From assembly GCA_016283355.1 (NCBI GenBank), contig JAEEMS010000025.1, positions 1 to 64,000 on the forward strand: a stretch of DNA of 64,000 nt, written 5' to 3'. The notes under the pieces are model-generated. The model had not been told where the DNA came from, ran no database searches, and worked only from the letters and a program-made list of their open reading frames with translations. Of the stretch, positions 6,631 through 14,991 are shown in pieces; within the stretch, counting starts at the first letter, position 1; the number at the start of each line of letters is the position of its first letter. This DNA is from Elusimicrobiaceae bacterium (GTDB lineage: Bacteria > Elusimicrobiota > Elusimicrobia > Elusimicrobiales > Elusimicrobiaceae). Made by a program: the position numbers and the translations under genes.

Positions 6631-9600
6631 ATGATTTCACTTTTTAAAACATTTTTTAACCGTTCGTTTTTAGCGTTGTTTTGTACGCAGTACCTGGGTG
6701 CATTTAACGATAATTTTTTCCGCACCGCTATGGCTACATTTATTACTTATAAAGTAACCACTATGGCGGAAGGGGACAAAGCCGTAATCGTATCGTTGGC
6801 GGTGGCGTTATTTATGTTGCCGTTTTTCTTGTTCTCTGCATTGGCCGGGGAATTGGCGGATAAACTGCGCAAAGATATTTTGATCAAAGCTACCAAGGCA
6901 TTGGAAGTAGTGATTGTATTGTTGGCCGGCGTCGGGTTTTTAACCGCTAACATTGCGCTTTTGCTGGCAGTATTGTTTTTGATGGGAACGCAATCGTCTT
7001 TCTTCGGACCTGTTAAATACAGTATCCTGCCCGACATTTTAGGCAAACAACAACTTATTGCCGGGAACGGTATTATTGAAGCGGGCACGTACGGGGCCAT
7101 TTTGCAGGGAACTATTTTTGGCGGAATTATTATTACACTAAACGAATTTTTGCTGCCGGGAATTATTTTAGGGGTGGCATTGCTGGGGCTTTTGGCCAGC
7201 TTATTACTTCCGGCACAACAACCGGCCAATCCTGCGTTAAATGTAGACAAAAATTTTATCCGCAGTACGTGGAAAAATATGAGCTTTGCCAAACAAAATC
7301 ACGATATCTTCCTGTGTATTTTGGGGATTTCCTGGTTTTGGCTGTTAGGAACGGCGCTTATTGCGCAAATGCCCTCTTTAGCGCATGATATCCTCAGCGG
7401 TACGCCGGGGTTGTTTACGTTTCTGTTGACGCTTTTTTCTTGCGGGATCGGTTTGGGCTCGTTGCTCTGCCAATTCTTGGTCAAAGGGGAAATAACCAGC
7501 AAATACGTGCCGGTCAGTGCGTTAATCATGACGGTTTTTCTAACCGATTTAGCACTTGCTACGGCCGGATATGTGACACCCGCGCAAGCAGTAGATTATA
7601 AAGCATTTTTGCTGACGTTTGCCGGCAAACGCATCACATTGGATTTACTCGGATTTGCGGTGTGCGGCGGCCTTTATGTGGTACCACTTAATGCCATGCT
7701 CCAGTTTTTGGCTACCGGGGATACGCGTTCGCGCGTGATTGCCACAAACAACATTATCAATTCACTCTTTATGGTGTTGGGCAGCGGTTTTTGTGCGTTG
7801 CTGTTGGCCCTGCATTTTACGATTCCCATGGTGTTTGGCGTGATTGCTTTGGCCAACGCACTGGCGGCCATTTATATCTGCGGTCTTCTGCCCCACCACA
7901 TTATCCGCATGATTATGACGCGCGTATTGAATTTGGTATACGGCGTAAAAGTAAACGGGATAGAACATTGGAAAAATTTGCAGGGCAATGCACTGATTAT
8001 TGCCAATCACACGTCGTTTTTGGATGCAGTGTTGCTATGGGTATATATCCCCGGGAATTTGTACTTTGCTATTGATACGTATGTAAGCCAAAAATGGTGG
8101 GTAAAACCTTTCTTGCACTTGGTAAAATATTTCCCGATAGATCCCACCAACCCGATGGCGGTGAAGTCCATTATTGAAGAAGTGAAATCGGGCAAGCGGG
8201 TAGTCATCTTCCCGGAAGGGCGCATTACTACTACCGGGGGATTGATGAAAATTTACCCCGGCCCGGCCATGATTGCCGATAAGAGTAACGCGCAATTATT
8301 ACCTATTTGCTTGGAAGGCAGCCAGTATTCGCTTTTCTCTCGTTTCGGTACACAACTGAAAACGCGTCCGCAAAGTAAAATTACCATTACGATTCAAGCA
8401 CCCAAAACGTTAAAAATTGATGAGAGCGTAAAGGGCAAGGCCCGTCGTTTAGCTGCCGCACGCGGGCTTTACGACATTATGGTAAATATGAAATACGAGG
8501 CGGGCAACGTGACGGAAACATTGTTTGATTCGCTCATTGATGCGTATAAGTTGGTAGGGCGCAAGAAACGCATTATCAATGATGCCACCCGCCACCCGCT
8601 TAATTTCGGTCAATTTTTAACAGCGGTATTTGTACTGGGTAAACAAATTGCCAAGCACCAACGGCCGGGGGAATATGCCGGATTCTTATTACCCAATATG
8701 ACGGCCAGCGTGGTTGCCTTTTTTGGGATGCGTGCATTTAACATTACACCGTGTATGCTTAATTTCTCTACCGGGGTTAAAAATATGCTGGCTTGTTGCA
8801 AAGCGGCTAAAATTTCCACCGTGTTTACTTCCAAACTATTTTTGAAGCAAGGAGAATTATCGGAAACGGCTGCGGCACTCGAGAAGGCCGGGCTGAAACT
8901 GATTTATTTGGAAGACCTTAAAAAACAAATTACACTTTGGGATAAATTCGTAGGGTGGGCTGCTTCCTATTCCCCTCGTCGCTATTACAAAAGAGTGCGC
9001 GGCAGCGTAAGTTCCAAAGACCCGGCCGTAGTATTGTTTACCTCCGGCAGCGAAGGGACGCCCAAAGGTGTGGTGCTTTCACACGAAAATATCCAAGCCA
9101 ACCGCTTGCAACTGCAAAGCATTTTGGATTTTGGTATTAAAGACCGTATGTTTAATGCTATGCCTATCTTCCATTCGTTTGGTTTGACGGCAGGTACGTT
9201 GATGCCGCTGTTGTGCGGGATGCCCGTATTTTTCTATCCGTCACCGTTGCATTACCGTATTGTGCCGGAGTTGATTTACGATAGCAACGCTACCATTATT
9301 TTCGGTACGGACACGTTCTTTAACGGTTATGCCAAAATGGCGCATCCATACGATTTTTACTCGGTACGTTTGGCCGTAGTAGGAGCGGAAAAACTCAAAG
9401 AAGAAACCATCCATAAATATTACGACCAATTTGGTTTGCGCATCATGGAAGGATACGGCGCTACCGAAACGGCCCCCGTTATGGCCGTCAATACGCCTAT
9501 GTATTTTAAGCGCGGCAGCGTGGGGCGGTTGCTGCCCGGGATTGAATATCAGTTGGAAAAAATCTCCGGTGTGGAAGAAGGCGGTAAACTGCTTGTGAAA

Positions 9601-10041
9601 GGCGCGAACATTATGGCCGGGTATTTGCGCGATACCAATCCTGGTGTATTGGAACCGCCGCAAGACGGTTGGTATGACACCGGCGACATTGTGCGCGTGG
9701 ATGAGGACGGTTTTGTGTTTATTTTAGGCCGTGCCAAACGGTTTGCCAAAGTGGCGGGGGAGATGATTTCTCTAACGGCGGTGGAAACGGAAATCAATGC
9801 GTTGTGGCCGGGTAAAATGCATGCGGTAGTGAATATACCCGACGAGAAAAAAGGTGAGCAACTGGTGCTTTTCACTACCGAACCCACAGCACAACGCGCC
9901 GCCTTGCTGGCAGATTTTAAAGCCAAAGGGCTTAGCGAACTGGCCGTTCCCAAAACGGTGCGCATCGTGGAGGAAATTCCGCTGATGGGTACCGGCAAGG
10001 TGGATTATGTAAAATTGAAAGAAATATCATCAAACAGTTAA
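6631..10041 (+). CDS. aas: LplT-Aas fusion: MFS lysophospholipid transporter, acyltransferase and acyl-ACP synthetase
   Basis: This 1136-residue three-domain membrane protein begins with residues 1 to about 420, an MFS transporter of the LplT type (starts FKTFFNRSFLALFCTQYLGAFNDNFFRTA). Residues 430-620 are a PlsC-type acyltransferase with NHTSFLD at 459-465 (HX4D motif) and FPEGR at 527-531. Residues about 640-1136 are an AMP-forming acyl-ACP synthetase with FTSGSEGTPKG (about 803-813) and GYGATETAP (about 941). In known Aas systems, lysophospholipids flipped across the inner membrane are re-acylated with fatty acid activated on ACP. Here all three activities sit in one chain, a fusion known in some bacteria. 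SD GGAGG precedes the ATG. It is co-transcribed with the MarR regulator and followed by the lipid-type genes from 10052. Confidence 0.93.
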   Translation: MISLFKTFFNRSFLALFCTQYLGAFNDNFFRTAMATFITYKVTTMAEGDKAVIVSLAVALFMLPFFLFSALAGELADKLRKDILIKATKALEVVIVLLAGVGFLTANIALLLAVLFLMGTQSSFFGPVKYSILPDILGKQQLIAGNGIIEAGTYGAILQGTIFGGIIITLNEFLLPGIILGVALLGLLASLLLPAQQPANPALNVDKNFIRSTWKNMSFAKQNHDIFLCILGISWFWLLGTALIAQMPSLAHDILSGTPGLFTFLLTLFSCGIGLGSLLCQFLVKGEITSKYVPVSALIMTVFLTDLALATAGYVTPAQAVDYKAFLLTFAGKRITLDLLGFAVCGGLYVVPLNAMLQFLATGDTRSRVIATNNIINSLFMVLGSGFCALLLALHFTIPMVFGVIALANALAAIYICGLLPHHIIRMIMTRVLNLVYGVKVNGIEHWKNLQGNALIIANHTSFLDAVLLWVYIPGNLYFAIDTYVSQKWWVKPFLHLVKYFPIDPTNPMAVKSIIEEVKSGKRVVIFPEGRITTTGGLMKIYPGPAMIADKSNAQLLPICLEGSQYSLFSRFGTQLKTRPQSKITITIQAPKTLKIDESVKGKARRLAAARGLYDIMVNMKYEAGNVTETLFDSLIDAYKLVGRKKRIINDATRHPLNFGQFLTAVFVLGKQIAKHQRPGEYAGFLLPNMTASVVAFFGMRAFNITPCMLNFSTGVKNMLACCKAAKISTVFTSKLFLKQGELSETAAALEKAGLKLIYLEDLKKQITLWDKFVGWAASYSPRRYYKRVRGSVSSKDPAVVLFTSGSEGTPKGVVLSHENIQANRLQLQSILDFGIKDRMFNAMPIFHSFGLTAGTLMPLLCGMPVFFYPSPLHYRIVPELIYDSNATIIFGTDTFFNGYAKMAHPYDFYSVRLAVVGAEKLKEETIHKYYDQFGLRIMEGYGATETAPVMAVNTPMYFKRGSVGRLLPGIEYQLEKISGVEEGGKLLVKGANIMAGYLRDTNPGVLEPPQDGWYDTGDIVRVDEDGFVFILGRAKRFAKVAGEMISLTAVETEINALWPGKMHAVVNIPDEKKGEQLVLFTTEPTAQRAALLADFKAKGLSELAVPKTVRIVEEIPLMGTGKVDYVKLKEISSNS

Positions 10042-10044
10042 AAT
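10015..10044 (+). promoter_or_regulatory. promoter inside the end of aas, leaderless type
   Basis: -35 TTGAAA (10015-10020), 18-nt spacer, -10 TAAAAT (10039-10044), then 7 nt to the ATG at 10052, with no SD. The downstream radical SAM gene could thus be expressed independently of the MarR promoter. Confidence 0.6.
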
Positions 10045-10051
10045 AGTATCT

Positions 10052-11368
10052 ATGAAACAAGAAACGAAAGCATTATGTCCCGTTTGCCTAAAAACAATTC
10101 CCGCTGTCAAAGTACAACGGGGAAGCGAAGTGTGGTTGGAAAAAACATGCCCGGAGCATGGGGCTTTTGCGGTGCAAGTGGCCAAAGATGCCGCGCGGTT
10201 TTTTGATAAAACGTATGATGTGGAGGGGAAACCCTTTAACGCGGTAACATCTTTCCACGGAAACTGTGGGGAAGATTGCGGTTGGTGCGACGCACACAAA
10301 CAGCACATTTGTACGGGGCTTATAGAAATTACGCAATCGTGTAATTTAGCGTGCCCTATTTGTTATTTTGGGCAGAAAGCGGCCCATCATATTTCCGTAG
10401 AAGAATTTAAAGCGCGTTTGCAAACGCTGCTTACCGTGGAACAGGGGCATTTGGATGTGCTGCAAATTAGCGGTGGGGAGTGCTTGGTGCATCCGCAATT
10501 TAAGGAAATTTTAGAGGAAGCTGTAAATGCGGATATCGGGCGCATTCTCATTAACACCAATGGATTGAATCTATTAACCGATACCGCTGCATTTGATCTC
10601 ATCCAGCAACACAAAGACCGTGTGGAAATTTATTTGCAATTTGACGGGTTTAATGACGAGGTTTATCAAACATTGCGCGGACGGAAATTATTATCACAAA
10701 AACAAGAAATCCTGCGCCGCCTCAATGAAGCGGAAATCAAAATCTGTTTGGCGGTTACCGTGTATCAAGGGAATTTAAAAGAAATTCCGGCTATTTTGAA
10801 ATTGGCGGTGGAATTAAAACATATTTCCGGCATTACGTTCCAACGGTTGACCAAAGTGGGTAGTGCAACGGGTACAATAATCCCGTCTGTCCTGCAGGAA
10901 GATATTTTGCTGGCCGTTGCGGGTAGTGGATATATGGCATATAAGGATTTAATTCCGTTGCCGTGCTCGCACGAGAACTGCACCAGCTTGGGTTTTTTGT
11001 TTTGCCAAGGGGATAAAGTATACTCACTGGGGGATTACGTAGATTATTCCAAGTGCAAAACACAAATTTCCAACCGGATTGCGTTTGACAAAACAATTTT
11101 GGATTATATGAAGAAAAATGTGTGCAAATGTTTTGTGGGCCGCGTACTGGGCGGCAATTTTATGTTGGAAAAATTGCAGGAGTTTGCCCAAGGCGACGGC
11201 TCTTGCCATAAAGATATGAAAATTGTGCGCATTATTGTTAAAAATTTTATGGATGCGGATACGTTTGATTGGCAGCGTGCGCAAAAATGTTGTACGGGCG
11301 TAAGTGTCGGGAACGGGAAAATAATTCCGTTTTGTGTGCATAATACATTAAAAGGAAAACGAATATGA
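10052..11368 (+). CDS. radical SAM enzyme, tetraether/membrane-spanning lipid synthase-like (MJ0619 family)
   Basis: This 438-residue protein has an N-terminal rubredoxin-like Cys region (CPVCLKTI, then KTCPEHGAF) and a CGEDCGWCDAHKQHIC block. The radical SAM triad follows in ITQSCNLACPICYF, with ISGGECLVHP as the SAM GGE motif. The C-terminal half carries many further Cys (CTSLGFLFC, CKCFVGR, CCTG), enough for extra Fe-S clusters. This order is that of MJ0619/Tes, which joins the tails of two lipids to make archaeal membrane-spanning tetraethers; bacterial relatives are proposed to make membrane-spanning fatty acids. The bacterial function here is inference. It sits 10 nt after aas and overlaps the next gene by ATGA. 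There is no SD; a leaderless promoter lies within aas. Confidence 0.7.
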   Translation: MKQETKALCPVCLKTIPAVKVQRGSEVWLEKTCPEHGAFAVQVAKDAARFFDKTYDVEGKPFNAVTSFHGNCGEDCGWCDAHKQHICTGLIEITQSCNLACPICYFGQKAAHHISVEEFKARLQTLLTVEQGHLDVLQISGGECLVHPQFKEILEEAVNADIGRILINTNGLNLLTDTAAFDLIQQHKDRVEIYLQFDGFNDEVYQTLRGRKLLSQKQEILRRLNEAEIKICLAVTVYQGNLKEIPAILKLAVELKHISGITFQRLTKVGSATGTIIPSVLQEDILLAVAGSGYMAYKDLIPLPCSHENCTSLGFLFCQGDKVYSLGDYVDYSKCKTQISNRIAFDKTILDYMKKNVCKCFVGRVLGGNFMLEKLQEFAQGDGSCHKDMKIVRIIVKNFMDADTFDWQRAQKCCTGVSVGNGKIIPFCVHNTLKGKRI

Positions 11369-11583
11369 CAGAAAACAACAAACATTCAACACAGCAGAAA
11401 CCTTCGCAACAGGCAGAACAAACACAAGGAACCTTACAACCGGGATCTTCGCAGCAACCGGTTCGCGCCCCTGAAAAATCTCGTTCAATTTGGATGCCGA
11501 TAGTGATTGTGCTGCTCATTATAGCGGGGCTTATCATAGCACTCCCGTATTTGTTGCTTTTGGCCTGTATGGTGATGTTCTAA
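11365..11583 (+). CDS. small single-span membrane protein
   Basis: This 72-residue protein has a Gln/Thr/Pro/Ser-rich N-terminal half predicted cytosolic and disordered. A basic stop-transfer patch (PEKSRS) precedes one hydrophobic helix of about 27 residues at the C terminus. Its ATG overlaps the stop of the radical SAM gene (ATGA) and its stop lies 2 nt before the next ATG, so it is embedded in the operon and probably real. It has no recognised family. It may anchor or recruit the lipid enzymes. Confidence 0.7.
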   Translation: MTENNKHSTQQKPSQQAEQTQGTLQPGSSQQPVRAPEKSRSIWMPIVIVLLIIAGLIIALPYLLLLACMVMF

Positions 11584-11585
11584 TT

Positions 11586-12221
11586 ATGCTAGGATACGCT
11601 ATTTGTTCAAGTATTGGTTTGGTGGCGGGGGGAATTATCGCTTGGAAACTACAAATGCCGCGCCCGCCGCAAGCAATGCGTTTGCCCATTTATGTATGTG
11701 CGTTTGTGGGAGCACTGTTGGGGAGCAAAGTACCGATTTGGCTTTCTTACGGGGTGCACGGATATATCATCCAGGGAAAAAGCGTGATGGGGGGAATCCT
11801 CGGCGCTTTTTTGGCCATCAACTTATATAAGACATGTAGCAACAAGGCCGGCGGTTTTGGTGGCCGGTTTGTCATCCCATTGGCGGTAGCGATTGGTTTT
11901 GGGAAAATCGGTTGCTATCTAAACGGTTGTTGCGGGGGAACACTTTGGGTGCCTGTACAGTTGGTGGAAAGTGTTTTTCAATTTGTGACGGCCGGTTGTT
12001 TGTATTTGTTTTACCTCCGCACGAAACGGGCGGATTTGTTATTCCCGGTATATTTACTTGCGTATTTGGGGATGCGTTTGGTAATTGAATTTTGGCGCAT
12101 AGAGCCCCGGGTATGGGCAGGACTGAGTGTCTACCAGTGGTTAGCTATTGCTTTTATTCCGGTATGTATTTTAATTATTCGGAGGCGTACACATGATAAC
12201 GTTGTTGTTGCGGGCAAGTGA
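11586..12221 (+). CDS. Lgt-like prolipoprotein diacylglyceryl transferase family membrane protein
   Basis: This 211-residue polytopic protein has about six to seven membrane spans. It contains SVMGGILGAF and GFGKIGCYLNGCCGG, which match the Lgt family's HGGLIGAF-type loop and its R/N/G signature loop in the GCxxxGCC variant. However, the usual His before GG is replaced (VMGG) and the signature Arg is not evident. It is also shorter than typical Lgt (about 260-290). It may therefore be a divergent Lgt relative using phospholipid as donor rather than the housekeeping Lgt. The ATG at 11586 is chosen because the long upstream extension of the frame would overlap the small membrane gene. Confidence 0.75.
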   Translation: MLGYAICSSIGLVAGGIIAWKLQMPRPPQAMRLPIYVCAFVGALLGSKVPIWLSYGVHGYIIQGKSVMGGILGAFLAINLYKTCSNKAGGFGGRFVIPLAVAIGFGKIGCYLNGCCGGTLWVPVQLVESVFQFVTAGCLYLFYLRTKRADLLFPVYLLAYLGMRLVIEFWRIEPRVWAGLSVYQWLAIAFIPVCILIIRRRTHDNVVVAGK

Positions 12222-13185
12222 GCATGCGCACAATCCTACTCTTTTTCTGGCGGGGATTATACTTGTTTATGTGACGGGGGTAATACTGCTGGCGGCCGTT
12301 GTGTGGAAATTTTACGAGCACCATTACGCACCGCAAGCGCTTGAAAAACAACGCCCTCATTTTTTCTCTACGCGGGAAATGTTGCTTTTGGTCCTTTTGC
12401 TTTTTCCGTGCTGGATTAAATCTTTTGGGCAGGTTTCTTTGCCTAAAGCACCCGGTTATTTTTTCTTTGCGCTGGGCAGTATAGGGCTTTTGTTTGCCAC
12501 CGGGTGGCACTTGTGGGCTAAATTCAATATCGGGCGTTTGTGGTCCGACGGGATAGAAATTAAACAAACCCATCCGTTACGCACTACCGGGGCCTATGCG
12601 TTGGCACGCCATCCTATGTATGCTTCGTTGTTGCTTTGGTGTTGGTGTGGAAGTTTGATAATGGCAAATGCGCTTACATTGTTGTTCGTAAGTGTCGTTT
12701 TTCTGCCCTTGATGATACGCCGTGCCAAAGCGGAAGAACAAGATCTTGTGCAGAAAAATCCGGATTATCTTTTGTACCAAAACAATGTGCGCCGGATGAC
12801 GGTAACGTTGCGCGGCGGTTGGAGTGTGGCCGTGCGGTTGGTGTTATCGTTGGCGTTGTTTTATTTCACGGTAATGCACCAAATCACGTTGGCGGTGTTG
12901 GGCGGACTGGTATTTATCCACTTGTATCTGGGGTATAGTTTGCAACCGGAAAAAACCGCATTTTCCTATCGTTCCAAATCCGGCATGATGACCGTATTTG
13001 GTCTATTGGGTCTTTATGTTCACCCGGCTTTCTTTTACTTTTTCTATGTAATTGTGGCCATGTGTTTGTACGGTTTAAAATGGAACTGCCCTTGCATGTG
13101 GGTATACGAAAAATATCACGGATGCCCCTGCTTTTTATTGTTAAAAAAGCTACATTCAACATGTAGCGTGGAACAAAAAGGATAG
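12193..13185 (+). CDS. isoprenylcysteine/phospholipid-type membrane methyltransferase
   Basis: This 330-residue membrane protein has several spans and the ICMT/PEMT-type SAM-binding signature: HPLRTTGAYALARHPMY (about 133-149) and RAKAEEQDLVQKNPDYLLY (about 177-195). The last third adds a second group of membrane segments and a Cys-rich segment, WNCPCMWVYEKYHGCPCF, near the C terminus. These enzymes methylate lipid-linked or small hydrophobic substrates at the membrane. Perfect SD GGAGG lies 7 nt before the ATG, which overlaps the Lgt-like gene by 29 nt. It ends the presumed lipid operon. The Cys-rich tail is not part of the usual family. Confidence 0.8.
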   Translation: MITLLLRASEHAHNPTLFLAGIILVYVTGVILLAAVVWKFYEHHYAPQALEKQRPHFFSTREMLLLVLLLFPCWIKSFGQVSLPKAPGYFFFALGSIGLLFATGWHLWAKFNIGRLWSDGIEIKQTHPLRTTGAYALARHPMYASLLLWCWCGSLIMANALTLLFVSVVFLPLMIRRAKAEEQDLVQKNPDYLLYQNNVRRMTVTLRGGWSVAVRLVLSLALFYFTVMHQITLAVLGGLVFIHLYLGYSLQPEKTAFSYRSKSGMMTVFGLLGLYVHPAFFYFFYVIVAMCLYGLKWNCPCMWVYEKYHGCPCFLLLKKLHSTCSVEQKG

Positions 13186-13222
13186 TGTTTTAATTGGGTG
13201 CCGTGTTAGATAAATGTAGAAG

Positions 13223-13307
13223 TATAGGGCGGTTACCCGGGGAGTTTGGGCACAAAAACGGGGTATTTCCGATAACCGCCTCTATGTAATCATAGGGGCG
13301 GTTTTAA
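13223..13307 (+). promoter_or_regulatory. orphan attenuator-like RNA element
   Basis: Segment A (ATAGGGCGGTTA, 13225-13235) can pair with segment B (TAACCGCC and following TCTATG, 13273-13286). B can instead pair with C (CATAGGGGCGGT, 13291-13302), forming a 12-bp hairpin (one G-U) followed by TTTT. A and C are near-identical direct repeats competing for B. No plus-strand gene lies downstream until 14992, so the role is unclear. It could be the 3' end of the lipid operon or a small RNA. Confidence 0.5.
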
Positions 13308-13365
13308 AGTGTCCAAAAAGTGTCCATTCTATAGTAAAAAGTGTTAAAAATTATTAAACGCCATT

Positions 13366-13400
13366 AAAAAAGACCTTCACTGTTTTGGAAGGTCTTTTTG
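13366..13400. terminator. bidirectional terminator
   Basis: AAAAAAGACCTTC and GGAAGGTCTTTTT form a hairpin with A/T runs on both sides. It separates the lipid operon from the minus-strand tRNA-Ser. Confidence 0.85.
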
Positions 13401-13433
13401 TGTTGTTATCGTCGTTAATAATCAAAATCTCTT

Positions 13434-13520
13434 CGGAAGGGGAGGGATTCGAACCCTCGGTAGAGTTGCCCCTACATCAGTTTTCAAGACTGACGCCTTA
13501 AACCACTCGGCCACCCTTCC
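13434..13520 (-). tRNA. tRNA-Ser (anticodon UGA)
   Basis: 87 nt with the long variable arm of class II tRNAs. Acceptor GGAAGGG/CCCTTCC, discriminator G, T arm GAGGG-TTCGAAT-CCCTC, anticodon loop CTTGAAA giving TGA. CCA is not encoded. Confidence 0.96.
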
Positions 13521-13581
13521 CTATCTTCATTTTAGTAATTTTTAACGGGTTGCGCATCTTTTGCCTGCAAAGTCAGCAAAA

Positions 13582-14889
13582 TTAGTATGAATCCGGAAGC
13601 GGGTGACTTGTCGGTAGGAAATAATGGGAATCTTTCGGAATATTTAGGCGCAACCGGGCATCACATCCAAACGCCAATGCGTCTTTTTTATCGGGAAAGT
13701 AAACTAAACGTTGTGGGAAATAGGTAGTAGTATTGGTAAGCGTTTCCATCGGGTCTTTGGTGTACTCTTCAAAATAGGTCACGCTGTTATCTTCGGTATA
13801 GTAGGGCCGTTGATAGCGGGTGGGATAAATATCCACCACAAAAGTTTTATATGGGTCCATTCCTTGCGTGAGGGAAGTGCGCATATTATATAGGCCATGC
13901 CGGTCCCCGAAACAATAAATGATAAGTACTCCCGGGCGTTTTTTTAGAATTTCTTCTCCCATCCTTCTCCAGGCATTGTTGCGTATCTCTACGCCTTCCA
14001 GCGAAGCCCAAAAAGAAGTTCTGCCTTCGTTCCCTTCCGGGGTTAGGGTACGTAGTTCTATATCATAGTCCAGCACGGCGGGAGTTTCCAGCCCTATCAC
14101 GCGCATTTGTTGGCGGACGGCTTCATCCCACGTTTTGCCAAAAGTTTCTTGTAAATGTCGCGGAATCGGACGCTGCGGGTAATAGAGTCCATCTTCGGCC
14201 AAAGAAGGGGGTAATATCATCCACTCATAGCCGCGCCGTAAGGGCTCCGCCAAAATGATGATTTCCTGGTCGGGGCGTTGCTTGCGAAGTTGCTGCCAAA
14301 AGTAATTTAAAACAGGTGTAAAATTTTCCGTGTGAAAATACGACACCACCAACGTATTTACTTGAGCAGGGATGTGCTGCGCAATATAAGCGATCGGGTC
14401 TTCGGGTTGTTTGAATTGCAGTGCTCTTTGTTGCAAATACGGCAATCGTTCTTTTAACCGCGGAAGAACGGTGTTTTCCATGAAGTCCACTTCCCGAATA
14501 TATTGTTGATTAAGGCGCAGTAAATAATAATCGGTAATTTCTTGCTGAGAATTAATTTCCTTCGGCAGAGGAGGTAGAAAATCGCGTGGCGGCAAGGATG
14601 TGTCTTGGATGGCAAAAACGGGATTTCCCAGTAGCGTGCGGCGGTTGCCGGGCAAACGCTTTTGTGCTTGGAGTGCCTGCTTGAATGTTTCTTCCGCGCG
14701 TTGGTGCAGCCGAGTGATGTTGGCTTTGCTTATCGGGTGTAACCCTTTTGCCTCAATCAGCCGGGCCAGTTGTTCGGGGGAGAAGGGGCGAAACGGTTTC
14801 CCCGCCATCGCCGGGGTAACGCTCAAAAGCAACGCAGTTAAAATAAGTAATAAATGTTTTCTCATTCCCAATATTTCTCTACTTATCAT
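13582..14889 (-). CDS. secreted protein, possible Tiki/ChaN-like fold
   Basis: This 435-residue exported protein has an N-terminal hydrophobic segment HLLLILTALLLSVTPAMA as signal peptide. The mature part has a helical N terminus, then VVSYFHTENFTP (about 205), IIILAEPLRRG, and near the C terminus YCFGDRHGLYNM. Widely spaced His/Glu/His motifs of this kind occur in the Tiki superfamily (ChaN, EreA, TraB), whose members bind haem or metals or act as hydrolases; this assignment is tentative. It lacks a nearby partner on its strand. The start may be the ATG at 14889, 8 nt after a TAAAAT box, or the ATG at 14865, which gives a shorter signal peptide. Confidence 0.72.
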   Translation of the reverse strand: MISREILGMRKHLLLILTALLLSVTPAMAGKPFRPFSPEQLARLIEAKGLHPISKANITRLHQRAEETFKQALQAQKRLPGNRRTLLGNPVFAIQDTSLPPRDFLPPLPKEINSQQEITDYYLLRLNQQYIREVDFMENTVLPRLKERLPYLQQRALQFKQPEDPIAYIAQHIPAQVNTLVVSYFHTENFTPVLNYFWQQLRKQRPDQEIIILAEPLRRGYEWMILPPSLAEDGLYYPQRPIPRHLQETFGKTWDEAVRQQMRVIGLETPAVLDYDIELRTLTPEGNEGRTSFWASLEGVEIRNNAWRRMGEEILKKRPGVLIIYCFGDRHGLYNMRTSLTQGMDPYKTFVVDIYPTRYQRPYYTEDNSVTYFEEYTKDPMETLTNTTTYFPQRLVYFPDKKDALAFGCDARLRLNIPKDSHYFLPTSHPLPDSY

Positions 14890-14919
14890 TAAATGCTATT
14901 TTACGAGCATTTACAAGGG

Positions 14920-14955
14920 CCAAAAGACCTAGGTGCGGGGGACCAAAGGTCCTAG
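14920..14955. repeat. CCAAAAG(A)CCTAG direct repeat, motif site c
   Basis: CCAAAAGACCTAG (14920-14932) and CCAAAGGTCCTAG (14943-14955) lie 23 bp apart in the divergent region between the secreted protein and the radical SAM operon. Flanking G-rich bases are also repeated. Confidence 0.65.
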
Positions 14956-14976
14956 ATGTGCAGGGGGTGGTTAAAT

Positions 14977-14985
14977 TGCTATAAT
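14977..14985 (+). promoter_or_regulatory. extended -10 promoter, leaderless type
   Basis: TGCTATAAT is an extended -10 (TGn plus TATAAT) ending 6 nt before the ATG at 14992, with no SD. The same AATTGCTATAATAC string precedes miaA on the other strand at 41.1 kb. Confidence 0.75.
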
Positions 14986-14991
14986 ACACGT

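Noticed and set aside
13186-13433. Possible tmRNA or integrase remnant next to tRNA-Ser
   Set aside because: No tag-peptide frame or tRNA-like half was seen, and no integrase coding sequence is present. Only small direct repeats remain.
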